Assembly (NCBI RefSeq): GCF_008831285.2
Contig: NC_045138.2
Span: 19,439,934-19,503,933 of the forward strand
Source: Nymphaea colorata
Taxonomy: Eukaryota > Streptophyta > Magnoliopsida > Nymphaeales > Nymphaeaceae
Length of the DNA: 64,000 nucleotides
Direction: 5' to 3'
The notes beneath the pieces were generated by a model. The model was not told where the DNA came from. It saw nothing but the letters and a program-made list of their open reading frames with translations, and did not search any database. Numbering within the stretch: position 1 is the stretch's first letter; each line of letters starts with the position of its first letter. A program made the position numbers and the translations under genes. Of this stretch, positions 33,788 through 46,755 are shown one piece after another.

Positions 33788-34575
33788 ATCAGCTTCTGAT
33801 TAAGTATGCAATGGGCCCAGATGTACATAAATTCAAAATAAACAGTATAAATGTCTCGGTCAATCACAGTTTGTTTATAATTTAGTGAGGTTAGAAATTG
33901 TCTCTCTTCTTTGGCAACGATTGAACCAAATGTATAATGAGGTTTGAAGTTGGCATGTTGGTCTGCATATTCATTTGAAACTAGACCCATGGGCCCAGAT
34001 GGACATTAAATTATAGAATATTAATACGAAGTTAAATTAGAGTTTGAAGCTAGACCCGAACCGATCACATATTCATTTGAAACTAATTAAATCTGAATCC
34101 AGTAGGATGTCAGTTTTTAAATTCAACCAATCTGATTTCTTAATTAGATATTAAATCGTTTTCATATCCGATTTTTCGAAGTAATTCAATCAAATATTCA
34201 GTCTGAATCTGATCCATTGAAATCTCTAGTCTAAACCTAACTTCGAAACAAAACCAAATAGTTTGGCACATTTACATTATTACAGCTGATGACATTAACG
34301 ACCAAGAGTGTAACACCCCAACAAATTTATTTTCATATAAAAGATATATAAAAGATATCTTTTGAGAGATCTTGAAGGGCTAATAAAAGGAGTTAATAAG
34401 TTGTTGGTTGTCCTGGATTCTAGTCTTTTTTGAGTTCTAAAATTACTAAGAGAATTGGTAGGGATCCATCAGACCAAGAGCTCGAACCTGGAGGTAGGTT
34501 GGGTTGTTACAAAAGATCCATTGGCTGATGAGTCGATGACACCCAAAAGTTGCTACTCTCCCTCCCTCCCTCCCT

Positions 34576-34607
<32 letters not shown>

Positions 34608-34859
34608 TCATTGAATCCTGTTTTTTCCCTTGAAACAATGAAATCTGCCTTGGTTCATCATTTACGCTCATGCAAAAGTTATCTGAACAACATTGAGGGA
34701 GATGGAAGCTTGATCTATTTTTGCCCTATTTTCCCCTAGAATTACCACAATGTCTCCATGAAATAACGTAGAAGCATGTCTTCTCATGTTAACCATGAAA
34801 CTTTTCTCACGTGTGAGGTCAATTTTGCAATAAGAATGACCTACGTGTTATGACATTTC

Positions 34860-35116
34860 ACTTGTACAACACTTCATTGCAGTTAGTAATAATAAAAAAC
34901 ACTCACACAACGTCGTGCTTATATATAAGGTTGGACATTCGGCCAGGTACCCGATGGGTACCATATAATGTTTGGGCATCGGCCAGGTACTCGACGGGTA
35001 CCATCGGACCAAGTACTCGACAGGTACCCAGTAGTACTCATCGGATCAATTACTCGACAGGTACCCAGTACCCAATCAGATCTGGCCTAAGCTCGACCCA
35101 GGTTGGTCCGTTGGGG
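34860..35116. mobile_element. hAT-like MITE fragment, GGTACC-rich, second copy
   Basis: It shares the flank TTGTACAAC...TTCATTGCA...TAGTAATAAT and the start TATATAAGGTTGGACATTCGGCCAGG with 19663-19862. Internally, TACTCGACAGGTACCCAGTA-type blocks are repeated three to four times. The end runs into a (TA)n tract at 35117. Confidence 0.5.
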
Positions 35117-35650
35117 CATATATATATATATATATAGACGTGCGTTGGGGTTACTTTCATAAAAAAAAAAACTGAATTATCTTTTTCAAAATGACGACCA
35201 TACCCTTTAGGTGAAACCGTGTCCAAGGCAGCATACATCCCAAACAGGATCTGAATAGGCAGCCACATGTTGGGTCCAGGGCACGAACATGCACCATGCT
35301 CTTAAAGTGGGTGTTCGGAGCCGAACATGCACCACCCAGCACAGTTTTCCCGTTTTCTTTTCATTTTTTTTTTCTCTGACCGTGCATTAACGGCTACTTC
35401 AAGCTGGGGCTCCACGACCACAAACACACGGTCAACGGATATGGTTGAAAAGCATCTATCGACCACAAGAAGCCAAATTTGGAGTCCACCTTCAAGGTAA
35501 AAAAAGAATACAAATGGTTTCAAATCATTTTAGTCAAACAATTTCAAAGTCAGAAAAGAATGAATCCTAGTCAATCTGGGTCCAGTGGATAAAAGTCAAG
35601 AACTTGTGGTCAATTGATCAAACAAACCGGTGGTTGGAGCCCTTCTCAGG

Positions 35651-35852
35651 AATATATATATATATATATATATGCGGGGAGAGAGAGAGAGAGAGAGAGA
35701 GTTATTTAGCTTATTCAAGACGTCCGATTTATATGATGGATAGTTGACAAAAAAAGAAAAGAAAAAAAGAGTTTAATTAAATCACATTTTTCTTCTTATT
35801 TTTTTTCTTAATCAACCTCCTCCTTTTTCCTTATATATATATATATATATAA
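35651..35852. mobile_element. Micron-like element between two (TA)n tracts
   Basis: TA tracts at 35651-35671 and 35834-35852 enclose a (GA)n run, GATGGATAGTTGACAAAAAAAG and a pyrimidine-rich right half. The arrangement (purine-rich GGTTGAGAAAAA-like left, T/C-rich right) matches the elements at 15858 and 55287, but the subterminal palindrome is not seen. Membership in the family is therefore tentative. Confidence 0.35.
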
Positions 35853-36441
35853 TGTGAACCTCGTAATCTAAACGTAAATACTCATTTAATATAAGTCGTA
35901 CTCTAGTTCAAGTTGGTTTTTATAAAAAAATATTTTTTTACAATTTTTTAATGTTAAGAGAACCGTTTATTTTTTTATTATTAAAACACATTATTAAATA
36001 AAAAAATGACTAAATTAGTATACATTTATCACTAAATTACTTAATTGATCATATCTATCAGGTTGAACTGCAACAAAAATATTTTCATAATTAATAGTTT
36101 AATAAGTTTGACTTTTATCCCTTATCCAAATGGCCTGATATAAATTTATATGGCTGGACCTATTGTACATTCTTTAACTCAGGTGTTGTACATACAACAA
36201 AATATGATGGCAACCATAGGATTTGAATCTGGTCTTCTTGAGTATGAACTACCTTGCTGCCCGCAGCAATTGCACAACATCCCTTGAGACTTAGCGTTTA
36301 ATATTCTTAAAATAATGTTTAGTAGAAAGAATATATGTTCTTCAAAAACATGTTGCAATAATAAGTGTTTTAGGGTTGATAGGTTCTTATCTAAAAAGAA
36401 CATGATGTGATGATGTTCAACATTTATTTATGGAAAACTCT

Positions 36442-36554
<113 letters not shown>

Positions 36555-37128
36555 ACTGAGAGAAGCTGGATTGCCGTAGTGTGAGAAAAAAAAATTAAAA
36601 ACATTTAAAAAATAAAAGAAAATTTATTAGTGTGTGATACACCGTCTCCATGACAAATCAATCAATTTGCTACTTATTCGGTTCTGAATTTTGCAATGAA
36701 GTCTTCAACACGAGCCCATTAAGCAGCTGGTTCAAAGATTAAGACAACTTGGACTGTGGGCCACAAATGGGGACTCGACTGGTAGGTTTTAGAACGTGCC
36801 AAATGCATGCAAATTGAGTCGAGTCAAAGACTCAAAACGACTTGGATCTAAAATCAATATCGTCCTCACCTCTCCCTCAATGACGAAACGACAGTGCGTC
36901 ATTGGAATTATTCAATCAAACAATGTCACACATGCGTCAATATATACATGCCTTAATGAAATTACTTCCATGAAATCGACTTGGATTGAAAAGCATAATA
37001 TATATATCTCTCTCTCTCTATTTTCCTGTCGTTGTCTATCTCTCTGTTGGCAACAAACATTAATTGTTCGGTCTCTGGAAGGAACGGATGCTCTTAGAAT
37101 TCCGAGAACATGTGCTCCAAGGAACATT

Positions 37129-37227
37129 AAGTTCTGGTCCAAAAGATCAGGACGTGATAATGTCCAACACGTTGAACCATTAAGTTCTGTTCTGGTCCAA
37201 AAGATCAGGACGTGATAATGTCCAACA
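37129..37227 (+). repeat. 58-bp tandem duplication
   Basis: GTTCTGGTCCAAAAGATCAG with the following GACGTGATAATGTCCAACA occurs at 37131 and again at 37189. It looks like a recent local duplication in non-coding DNA. Confidence 0.85.
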
Positions 37228-37736
37228 TGTTGGACTTAAAATGGTAACATTTTTAGCTTTAATTATTCAACATTTGTTTGAACCGTTAATACAAAGAAAG
37301 AGAGAGTAGGAGAAGGTGAAAGTTTAAAGGCTCAGGAGCTTGGTAGGTCATTGAGAGCTCCATTGTCAATTTGATTCTGATAGGCACCACTTTTTTGCAT
37401 TGTAAATGGTAGTGGTGCGACACTCTAGTTATAAGGTGTACCACTTGAAGCAGCTTTGAACCTTAGGGAAGGACTTCAATCCTACTTTGAGTGGCTTCCA
37501 CTGACCCGAAGGGCAGCAACTTCAGAATATAGAGAAAAACTGGTGCAATCAATGATTTGCAAATAGAGAGGGAAATCTAGAGAGAGAAAGAGAGAAGAAT
37601 GAGCTGTTTCTTAACCTCCATGATGACACTCCTAATCCCAAGCTCAACATTTTTCGAAACCATCAACATAGCACCCTCCAATAATTGAACTCAGGTTGTG
37701 GTTATAACATGCCACTCAACCCAATTGTTTGCACTA

Positions 37737-37738
<2 letters not shown>

Positions 37739-37831
<93 letters not shown>
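37739..37831. repeat. Compound microsatellite (TA)n(GA)n
   Basis: About 50 bp of TA followed by (GA)21. Confidence 0.95.
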
Positions 37832-37834
<3 letters not shown>

Positions 37835-38157
37835 GTGGTGCAAATTACGGAGGAGAAAGAGGCACCTAGTGGATGCAATTTTTAATTCCTTCAAAAAATG
37901 AAAACAAATTGTTTTTAGTGCTTCGTGCATCTTGTTCTTTGTTAGAAAGCTGCATGCCAAGGAACAACAAATTTCAGCTATCAAACACGCTCTAACTAAC
38001 TGTCTACTAATAGTAAAAACTTTTTACTAAAAAAATTTAAAAGTTTGATATGAAGGCTCAAAAAAAAAAATTCAAAAGTCTGATATCAAGTCTGAATGAT
38101 ACAAAACCTAACCTGCTCATTGAGTTTCCATAATCTTTTCAAACCTATACTTTGCAC

Positions 38158-38354
38158 AAGGGCAGAGCCAGAAACTATTTTAGAAGGGTCAAGAAGTATT
38201 TATCATGGGCCAAACAATGTTTTTCAAAATTTGTACATATATCAAGTTAAAATTTGTCAAGAAATATAAATATAAATTTCCTTTTCAATATGTGAGGGAA
38301 AGAGTGTGGAGGGTGGGCCATGGCTCCTGCCAGCCCCTTCTTGGCTCCGCCCCT
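38158..38354. mobile_element. MITE of the GGCGGAGCCA-end family
   Basis: The left end AAGGGCAGAGCCAG and the reverse complement of the right end AGGGGCGGAGCCAA match at 11 of 14 positions. The element is 197 bp and non-coding. Confidence 0.55.
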
Positions 38355-39582
38355 GGTATACAGTCGTTCATTTTCCATAGAAAAGCATGAAAAAGCCAAC
38401 CATACCCTTCCCTCTCGATCTGCTGTAATCCGTGGTAAATAGATTCCAATGGAAGCAGCAATTCTCTGAGGAAAGTTTGAGTCCCATCACCATCCCATGC
38501 GCGGCAATCACTTTCATTAATCTTGCAAACCATGTTTGTTTCATTTTCCACCTTCTGCCATGGAAAAGTACTCCACCCTTTCCCATGGAACCAAAGCATT
38601 CTATTGGCATCATTTTCATGAAGCCAAAATAGCAGTCAATGGATTGGTTTTCCAACTGAAAAATGTATTGAGGTAGCCGAAAGGGCAGGGTATACCCAGA
38701 CAAAAACAAAAATTCCCCTGATTCGAGAATACTCTAGGTTGACTTAACTTCAAAATAAAGGGACCATAAATCGGGTTTGGCACGTACTGCTAAAGGATGG
38801 GCAAAGGGCAGGGTACCCGATCCTGATAAGAAAAACTTGTTGGCCCGAGTTGGTGTGAGTTAGAAATTGGCAGTATGATTCATTATATATATATATATAT
38901 AAGTGGTTGGCAGACACTAGACTGCTACTTGGGTAAGGAATAAAAACCAGACCTCTTAAATTCATGCTAAAAAGTATTTCAAACAAAATATGAACCTGCT
39001 AATGTGTTTATAAATACTAGTTTAATGTAAAGCATGCTTTAGTTGAACTCATTTTTGTATAAATAACGGAATTTTATACTATCAAAATTTTGATGTTATA
39101 AGAGTCATTCATTTTTTATTATTCAAAAACATTATTTAAGTAAGAAAACAACTAACTTCATATATGCTGCTCATCAAATCACTCTTAAGGTTAGATTGTA
39201 AAAATAAATATTTTAATATATATATATATATATATATCCCTCAGGATACGCCAGCAGTTGGCTCACTCAAAAACTCTTGATACAACACCATTAACTTTCT
39301 TTAAAACTCTTTGAGTGTCGCTGATGGCTCTCTTAGAAATGATGGCATGCTAGCAGGGGTTTCTGAAACATTAAAATATAAAAGGTTAATTAGAGTTTTA
39401 AAAGTTGATAGTTGGACGCAACATGATAACTATGTGGTCCGTGGTTCGGCCGTGGGCAAGGGGTTTGGGCCTGCCCAAGCCCATCTTTGTCAAGCTTTGG
39501 GCCCAGCCCGGCCCAATGTCAACTTTAGTTCCCACTGGTAGAGCCACATATGGGCTGCTGTGGGCAACTACTCATGCTAACT

Positions 39583-39858
39583 AGTGGTCGAGCCAGAAAT
39601 TTTTGGATATAAGGAATTTTAATAGAAATTCTCATTTTTGAAAGGACACAACGTATATAAATAAGCAAATAATTGTAAGAAATCTATGTAAAAATAAATA
39701 AATAAAATTTGTTGTTGGGCTACTGACACCAGCTCTTCAATGTTTTTTTTAATTTTCACAATAACATCATCAATTACTTGCTCCGTTATATGTATGAGTT
39801 CCCCTTTGGACGTGAAAATCGGTGAATCCAAAAATTTGTTATAGCTCCGCCATTGACT
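39583..39858. mobile_element. MITE of the GGCGGAGCCA-end family
   Basis: It starts AGTGGTCGAGCCAGAAAT and ends ATAGCTCCGCCATTGACT, whose complement AATGGCGGAGCTAT aligns with the start. The interior contains an AT-rich segment and no credible protein. Confidence 0.5.
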
Positions 39859-39859
39859 G

Positions 39860-40788
39860 CTGCCTACTTCAAAAATAAGGTCGTTGATGATTGAATAAGT
39901 TTATCGATCAGATTGAGATTATATTATGGTTAATTTGCAACTGAAGCTTAATTAGGGTGATGATATTAAGACAAGAGGCTTAATGACACAAATCGATGAA
40001 TATTGGTATATATGAATGTATCAACCTTCCATTTTGCAGCTTCAGCTTCCTCATGGAGTTACCCTTAATTTGTTCTTGTAAGATTAAAGGTTAAAGGGCT
40101 GAAGTTGAGAACTAGTAAGATTTACCATTAATTTGTTCTTGCTAAAATCGTCAATGGAGTTACTAATTTCATTGCCACTAAAACGAAGAATTCTTTTGGT
40201 TAGATATGTTAGATAAGGTGCATAGAGCATATAGTCCATGATGATCCACGAGCAAAACTACTTAGTCTTCTGGTCACCCCCTTTCAAATCAATGTCACAT
40301 TTTGTCAACTCTCACATGCCTGTGCTCGTCTGGTAAGTTAAAAGTCTCTTATCAAGACGGCCGCCTTAAATGAATGACCAAACTACCCCTCATAAACCTT
40401 TCTCTGGATGGTGCTTCTCATATTGCATTTTTATTAGTTTTACGTTCTACGTACTTTACACAAAATATAATTTTGTTTTGGCATTTTCAGTCGGCCTTGT
40501 TACTCCTAAGAACTGGGGTTCGCTAGCATCTATTGTAAAGTCCATCTAAAAATTTTCTTGTTTTTATCCATCTCAAATTTTTCTTGTTTTTTTTTTCTTT
40601 GTTTTCTACTTAAGCAGATATATGAGAAATTGGTAGGTGCTGGACCCTTTAGTGTTAAACATGTAAAGAATCATCTTACTTGTTGATCTTTTTTAAGATG
40701 GATAGTTAAGAGAAAAAACAAAGGAACAAAAAAAGATAGGATAATTTAGTCATATAATACTAACAATTTTTTTTTTTGTTTTTCTCTA

Positions 40789-40840
<52 letters not shown>

Positions 40841-41088
40841 TCTCTGAATAACATATGTCAAGGGCTTGGCTAAAAAAGCACTGATAGCTTTTTGCTCTGC
40901 AAGACTGCAACAGGCTACAAAAATGAGAAACAATTTCTCTAGGTTTTCTCTTTCTAAGAGAAGCGTGCATATTGTTAGGTTTTGAAATGTTTCTTACCTA
41001 TCTTCATGTTTTTCTTGTCAAAAGCTTGTGAAGATAGCAGCCCAGTTGAGAAGACATTTTCAAAGTCAAAATTTTCTCTCTCTCACAG

Positions 41089-41121
<33 letters not shown>

Positions 41122-42000
41122 AAGTCTAAGGGCTATGACTGTTGGAAGCTTATGCAAGTGGGAAGTTAAAACTGGGCCCTGCATTTTAATGTCCACATTG
41201 ATGATCAGCTGGGTTTTGACTGGTTCAACGCCATGTTTTCCAACTTACGAATGAAGAAAAGACCTTCATATCGGAATCTGATTTTCCAATTTGCGAATCA
41301 AATCTGATCCAAACCGACTTTTACTTTTACCTACTCGCATTGCTACCATCCTAATTTTGGTGTTGCTTGAGGTTCTGAATTCTTTCAGTCTCTCAAGATT
41401 GTGAAAAAGGGTGGTGCTGCTATGTATTTTTTACACATGTAAATCCATTCTTTCACTGTAAAACTCTTGCTTTATCCATTTCAATGTGTCACTTATCCTT
41501 GCATGTCTCTTATTCGGTTCAAAAGCTTTCGTTAAAGAACATAAGAACAAAAATAAATGTGGTCAACTTGTGCATTTTGCCTTATATCCTCATCGGCAGT
41601 CCTCACACATTCTCAGGAATTAGGTTCAGACCTTTAGATTTGTTTCGTCAAACTCTGGCCTCTCCGGCTATCCTTTGTTCCTACGAAGCACAAGGTAACC
41701 TGTCCCTGAGCGGGATCTACTTCTCCCTCTTGAAGCCCTCCATGGATTGGTTCCTCCTTCCAAAGATGGATGCTCATCTGGCGCTCATGGCTTCTCATTC
41801 TGTGGTGGGTGGCTATGGGACACTTGCAACAACTATGGTAGCAATGCGAGTACGTAAAAGTAAAAGCAAAATTAGGGCCGTGACATCACGTCAAATACGT
41901 CACCTGGAAGAAGATAAGCACCAGACGTTTGGTTTTCTCTCTTCCACAGAAAAAAAGGAAAAAGACAATGCATATTTTAAATGATTTAGAGAAAGAGAGG
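39860..42000. other. Intergenic upstream of the WRKY gene
   Basis: It contains a (TA)n tract at 40792-40838 and a CA/TA tract at 41090-41121. A 166-codon open frame at 41484-41984 has no recognisable domain or homologue and is not called. No other gene is visible. Confidence 0.4.
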
Positions 42001-42021
42001 GAGAGTAGGGAGAGGGGGAAG

Positions 42022-43300
42022 ATGCTGGGGCCATTAAATAGAAGCAGCTCGCTAGATATATATGCAACTGCCGCCAGCAGCCTTTTCTCCGTATCTGTTG
42101 ATCTTCTTTCCCTTGGAAACCACCATGTCTGCCACTCTTCAATCTCCACCGTCGATCGAGCTCAGTATGTCTTCCCGTTCATCTTCTGCGTTTTTCTTCC
42201 CTTCTGATTGCTAGATTTTGTGTTACTGTTGCATGCTTTCTCTTGAGGTCTGCTAGAGAGAGCTAGAGCGAGAGACTGCTTGGTTCTGATCTCATGAGGA
42301 GAGCTCGGGCTACTTGTGACAAATTTAGAGCCCATGGATGACCACAGTGTTACTCAAGGCAGAAAGATTAGGATAGCCCGTGGTTGTGTCCGAGTGAGAG
42401 AGAGGGAGGGATAGAGTTTCTTGCGGTTGTAGAGAAAACCCCAACTAGCTTAGAACCAGTAGAACCCTGAGGATCGATGGTGCAGTATTTGAGCCTCTAA
42501 ACCAGTTCAAGCTATCCCAAGTTGGTCCTTGTGTGACCACAATGTGTTCAATTTAGCAAGAGAGAAAGAGGTTTTCTGAATTGTTTTTTGTGTTCCTAAA
42601 AATAATCGACGCCTTTCTTCTCTTTTTCTCAGGTTGATGATTTGGAAGATCCTCATGAAGAAAGAAGATACGGTAGAGCAGACCATGAATCACAAACATG
42701 CCGTTCCAGATGATGGGCACGCATGGAAAAAGTATGGGCAGAAATTCATAAAAGCAGTAGCCATGAACAGGTAACTAAGTTTTTCAGCAAAAAGGAAGAC
42801 AAGTTTGAAGTTTGAACCAGATGTATAAGAATGCCATCAAAAAGTGAGATAATTGGGGCCTTGTGTGCAATGACTGGCAGTTTTCTGTAACTGACAAACT
42901 GCTTGCCTTCTTTAATTCCTTCTTCAATTAGGTCTTCACTTTTAAAACCTTGGGTTTCTGTTGGATACCCAGCTTTCTGAGCTCTTGATTCTTGGAAGCC
43001 ACAGTGACAAGAAGCTGCCAAATGAATAGCACCCAAGTTTTAAATGACTTTCCGTAATGTGGCAGGAGCTACTTCAGGTGCCAGAAGGCCAACTGTAAGG
43101 CCAAGAAGAGAGCAGACTGGAGTACTTCTCAATCATCTGTCGAAGTTCTTTATGATGGAGAACACAACCATCCACCTCCAAATTCTTCAGCTGCCGCTGA
43201 TGATTCTATCTCTGGCAATCCATCAGCTAGTAGAGTGAACCAGTACAACTTGCTAAACCAAGTCTTTGGAAACGGTTCTCCCTCTGATCCCCAGGCTTAG
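42022..43300 (+). CDS. Short WRKY transcription factor with WKKYGQK signature
   Basis: Exons 42633-42770 and 43066-43300 are firm. Together they give one WRKY domain: PDDGHAWKKYGQKFIKA, then SYFRCQKANCKAKKRADWST and YDGEHNHPPP. The zinc ligands are C-X4-C-X22-H-X-H, a group II pattern. The intron splits the Arg codon just before SYFRC (AG|G), the R-type position of plant WRKY genes. WRKY proteins bind W-box DNA; the R-to-K change at the second residue of the motif is unusual and may alter affinity. The first exon is uncertain. With donor CTCA|GTATGT (42164) and acceptor TTTCTCAG (42632), the frame extends to an ATG at 42022 (171 residues). Initiation could instead be at 42637 (122 residues) or, with a weaker acceptor, at the ATG at 42125. 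A TATA-like AGATATATATG lies near 42055. Confidence 0.8.
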
Positions 43301-43730
43301 GTTCATCAGCAAGATGCGCATATGGTTATCCTTCTGATATTTTTTGCCATATAAACATGTAGCTGTTAGTAGTACTTCATAAGAAGACTCCAGAAGGAGA
43401 GATATATTACCAGATGTTAGGTTCATAAAGTTAACAACTGGTCTTTCTTTATTTTCGTGAAAAAATTCAAAATTCCTTTCTCCTCTGTAGCGAAGACACT
43501 ACGTCCATGTTGTAATTCTATTCTATTGTTCGCAAATAATAGACCATATATCACGGTTTTGCTTTTTGATATATCAAAGAAGGAAAATGCAGGAAAAGAA
43601 GTCGGTTTCATCATTAATCTAGAAAAAGCAAGTCAAAGGAAAGTTAAAGAGTGTGTCTGCAGGTCTCAAATCCAAGGTGATTTGAGGAAGTTGAAGTTTC
43701 ATTCTTATTTAGCAAAGGAATAGGAATTAT

Positions 43731-43733
<3 letters not shown>

Positions 43734-43811
<78 letters not shown>
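43734..43811. repeat. (TA)n microsatellite, about 78 bp
   Basis: Pure alternating TA ending in TACACACT. Confidence 0.95.
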
Positions 43812-43817
<6 letters not shown>

Positions 43818-44200
43818 TCTTTATAGTTAGTTAATTAAGTGATTTGAAAAATTAATATGGTTGAACAAACAGTGAGCGGCTAACTACCAGTCTCTCTCAC
43901 TACTAGATAAAATAAACACCAACACCGCAGCCTTGACCGAGGAGGACAAGATAACCGGCAGCTTTAATAACTCAGATGGGCCCCCAAGAAGCGTGGGACC
44001 CAATTCGACAGAGAGGGGTCCCCTGGTCAAAGATGACAATAAATTTTTTTCTGCAATTTAATTTATTCATTTTTGTTATTTTATTAATTATTTAAATTGA
44101 TTTAAAAGTATTATATATATATATAGTGCCCAATATTGTCACCCGATTTGCTGTATCGGTGTATATACAGCACCGATACCGATACAGTTTGGCAGATCGG

Positions 44201-44341
44201 ACCACCTTTTATTTACATTCCTACAAAAAGCGGTGCCGTCGTTCCGGACCACCTTTTATCTACATCCCTACAAAAAGCGGTGCCGTCGTTCCGGACCACC
44301 TTTTATCTACATCCCTACAAAAAGCAGTGCCGTCGTTCCAA
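44201..44341 (+). repeat. 47-bp minisatellite, three copies
   Basis: The unit starts ACCACCTTTTATCTACATCC and ends GGTGCCGTCGTTCCGG, at 44201, 44248 and 44295, with one or two substitutions per copy. The resulting repetitive open frames are not treated as genes. Confidence 0.9.
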
Positions 44342-44811
44342 GGGCATGTAGGTTTTCTCTTTCAAGTGTGTTGTTGCTCCGACATGCGATGTCCCTTTAG
44401 CTAGTAAGTGGCGGGAGCTAAAAAGATTTTTGTATAGAATCATAGTCACAGACATCGTTTTCGGGTTTTAAACGATGAAGTTTTGTTTGGATATAAAAGG
44501 ACAAAGTTGTTTTCATAAAGAAAACAGAAAAAATTTGAACAATTTGCAAACAATTAATCTTTTGACAAGGAAAAGAAAGGTGGTCAAAACCTTAAAAATA
44601 AAATGCAGAGAATGTGAAAATAAAATCTGGCAACTAAAACTAAAAAAGGCATGAAAAACTGAAAAAAGAGATAAACGGGACACGTTTTTTTTAATAAAAA
44701 ATGCGTTTTTTTTCGAGTTTTATTCTCCTGACTAGTTTGTACCATTTTAAAGATGCTTTTCCTGAATAATACACAGAAATCTCATTCCCAAAAAAAAAAA
44801 AAAACCGATGC

Positions 44812-46570
44812 TAATATTCTCACAGACTTCAGACCCATCTCTCTTTGTACAAGTTTATTGATAGAATCATTCTTAGTAAATTCAAGCCTCTTATGGGTGG
44901 CATAGTTTATCAAATTGCACGGTTCATTGACTCAATTCATTAAAGATAGGACGATTCAAGATAATATAATCCTTGCACATGAGATTTTCCACTCTTTAGA
45001 TAGAAACCAAGCTGCCAGTATGTGTCTTAATCTTGATCCATCCAAAGCTTATGATAGATTAAACTTGTCTTTTCTTTATAATAATCTTGTCCATTTGGCA
45101 TTCTCTTCTTCATGGATCCATATAGTTATGACATGTATTTTGTCTGCAGAAGCCAACTAACGGTAGAGTAGGTGAATACTTCCCTCTAATTAAAGGAAAC
45201 TTAGTCAAAGAGATCCCTTGTCACCTACCCTTCTGTGCTTGCAATGGAGATTTTTACTATGCTATTGATATAACAAGATCAAAGTTCCTAATGTGATGTT
45301 TGGCAACACATAGTTTACTATTTGGTGACGACATTCTTCATTTTGCTAAAGGTGAGAAAAAAAAAGTTTTATGGAGACTTGGTGTCAATAAAGGTTGTAC
45401 TGACGTTTTATTACAAACGTCAGTAAAAGTGGTGTCGTTAATCTAGCATACCATGTCACAAGTCATTTAATATTGGACCAGCGTTTTTGCTATCCCTATA
45501 TATCTACCCTAAAGAATGTTCAACATATGATGGCTGCATTCCTTTAGGATGATAGTGACTCTGACCATGATATTCATTTAATGGCTTCGAGCAGTCTTCG
45601 TAGACCCATTGTTGAGAGGAGTGTTAACCTGAAGGACTTAAAAGAGATGAAGATAGTCTAGCATCTCAAGCATTGAGATTGAGGAGGAAGAACACAATCA
45701 GAAGTAACCATCTCTCTAACTAAGGGTAACTTCTATCAGATATCCAACCAAACAGCTCCGAAAAAATCAGGTTTGGAAAGAAATTTAATATATGATTAGG
45801 AAATCGAATCAGATTCGGATTTAAGAAATGCCATCTGTTCGGGTTCAAATTCCGATATACACAAATACCTTATCAAATTCAAATTCAGATTCTAGTTGGG
45901 ATTCAGTTTTAAATAAATACAACATATCCAATGCTTTTACACTTTGAAAATCAGCCAGATTCAGTTCAAAATTCAGATTCAGATTCAGGACTTCAGACTA
46001 TCGTATTCGAATTTGAGTCTGTGAATATCCGCGAAACAAATATAGTTAAGAGTACGTCCGATTCGAATCCGATCCGTTGACATCCCTAACCTTAACAATT
46101 ATCATAAGTTTCATAGTTTGTAGACGTGTAAGAGAAAATTCAAGGATTCTTTTTGTTCTGTAGAGATGGCAGCGTATCTGTATAAAAACTTGTGTTGAAA
46201 TATCAAGGATGGCAAAAATGCTAGGTTCTGGATTGAAACTCAGCCGCATGTTATTCTTCTTAAAGTGGCTCGTGGTTGCACCAAAGAATGGATGACAAAC
46301 TGCATATATTGATACCAAAGCATATTAACATTTCAAAGTTGTGGGCATCGGAACAGAGAAGAATCTGCAGTTAAGAGATCATATTCGTAGCTTTTGACAG
46401 AACTTATTTATTTCTAATCATTATGAAGACAAGCATTTTAATTTACAAACAAAAGGCCGTGCCTCGTCAAACTCACATCCTTAGAGGAGCAGTCCTCTTC
46501 TTCGCTTCAGCAAAAGGATCATCATTGCAACTAAAATACTCAATCTAACTCCATCTGTCTGTGTGGGCAA
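44812..46570 (+). mobile_element. Decayed LINE (non-LTR retrotransposon), reverse-transcriptase region
   Basis: Recognisable plant LINE reverse-transcriptase pieces occur in order. They are TDFRPISLCTS (44820), FKPLMGGIVYQ (44880), FIKDRTIQDNIILAHEIFHS (44935), LNLDPSKAYDRLN (45030), FSSSWIHIVMTCI (45100) and SLLFGDDILHFAKG (45310). The last is the catalytic FADD box, with FGDD here. They are spread over three frames with stops, so the element is dead. A later part (NARFWIETQPHVI near 46200) may be the 3' zinc-finger region. Between them, 45735-46095 is an inserted GATTCGGATT-type repeat ending TTGACATCCCTAA. Confidence 0.7.
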
Positions 46571-46672
46571 TCTCTTGTTCATACCTGTGTGTAGGATTTC
46601 TAAAATGAAACGATCCAGGCATCCTGAAGAGTTAATTCGGGATTAAAACTTTTGGCTTTACTGTCCGGTGGA

Positions 46673-46755
46673 CTAAGGCTGGGCACCAGGCCGGGCTGCC
46701 ACCATGTACCTGGTACCCGACCCGTCTCAGGCTCGGCCCCAGGAAAAAGGAACCC
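46673..46755. mobile_element. hAT-like MITE fragment
   Basis: CTAAGGCTGGGCACCAGGCC followed by TACCTGGTACCCGACCCG matches the ends and GGTACC-rich interior of the elements at 19663 and 34860. No right end is seen. Confidence 0.4.

Larger units (their letters stand above)
43310..44800. other. Downstream WRKY flank and AT-rich intergenic DNA
   Basis: It includes the probable WRKY 3' region, a long TA microsatellite and a 47-bp tandem repeat. An open frame at 43457-43723 overlaps its complementary frame and shows no domain. Confidence 0.4.

Noticed and set aside
41484-41984. 166-codon plus-strand open frame upstream of the WRKY gene
   Set aside because: No domain, signal or recognisable homology. 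It overlaps the probable WRKY promoter and has no supporting splice or start context beyond an ATG.
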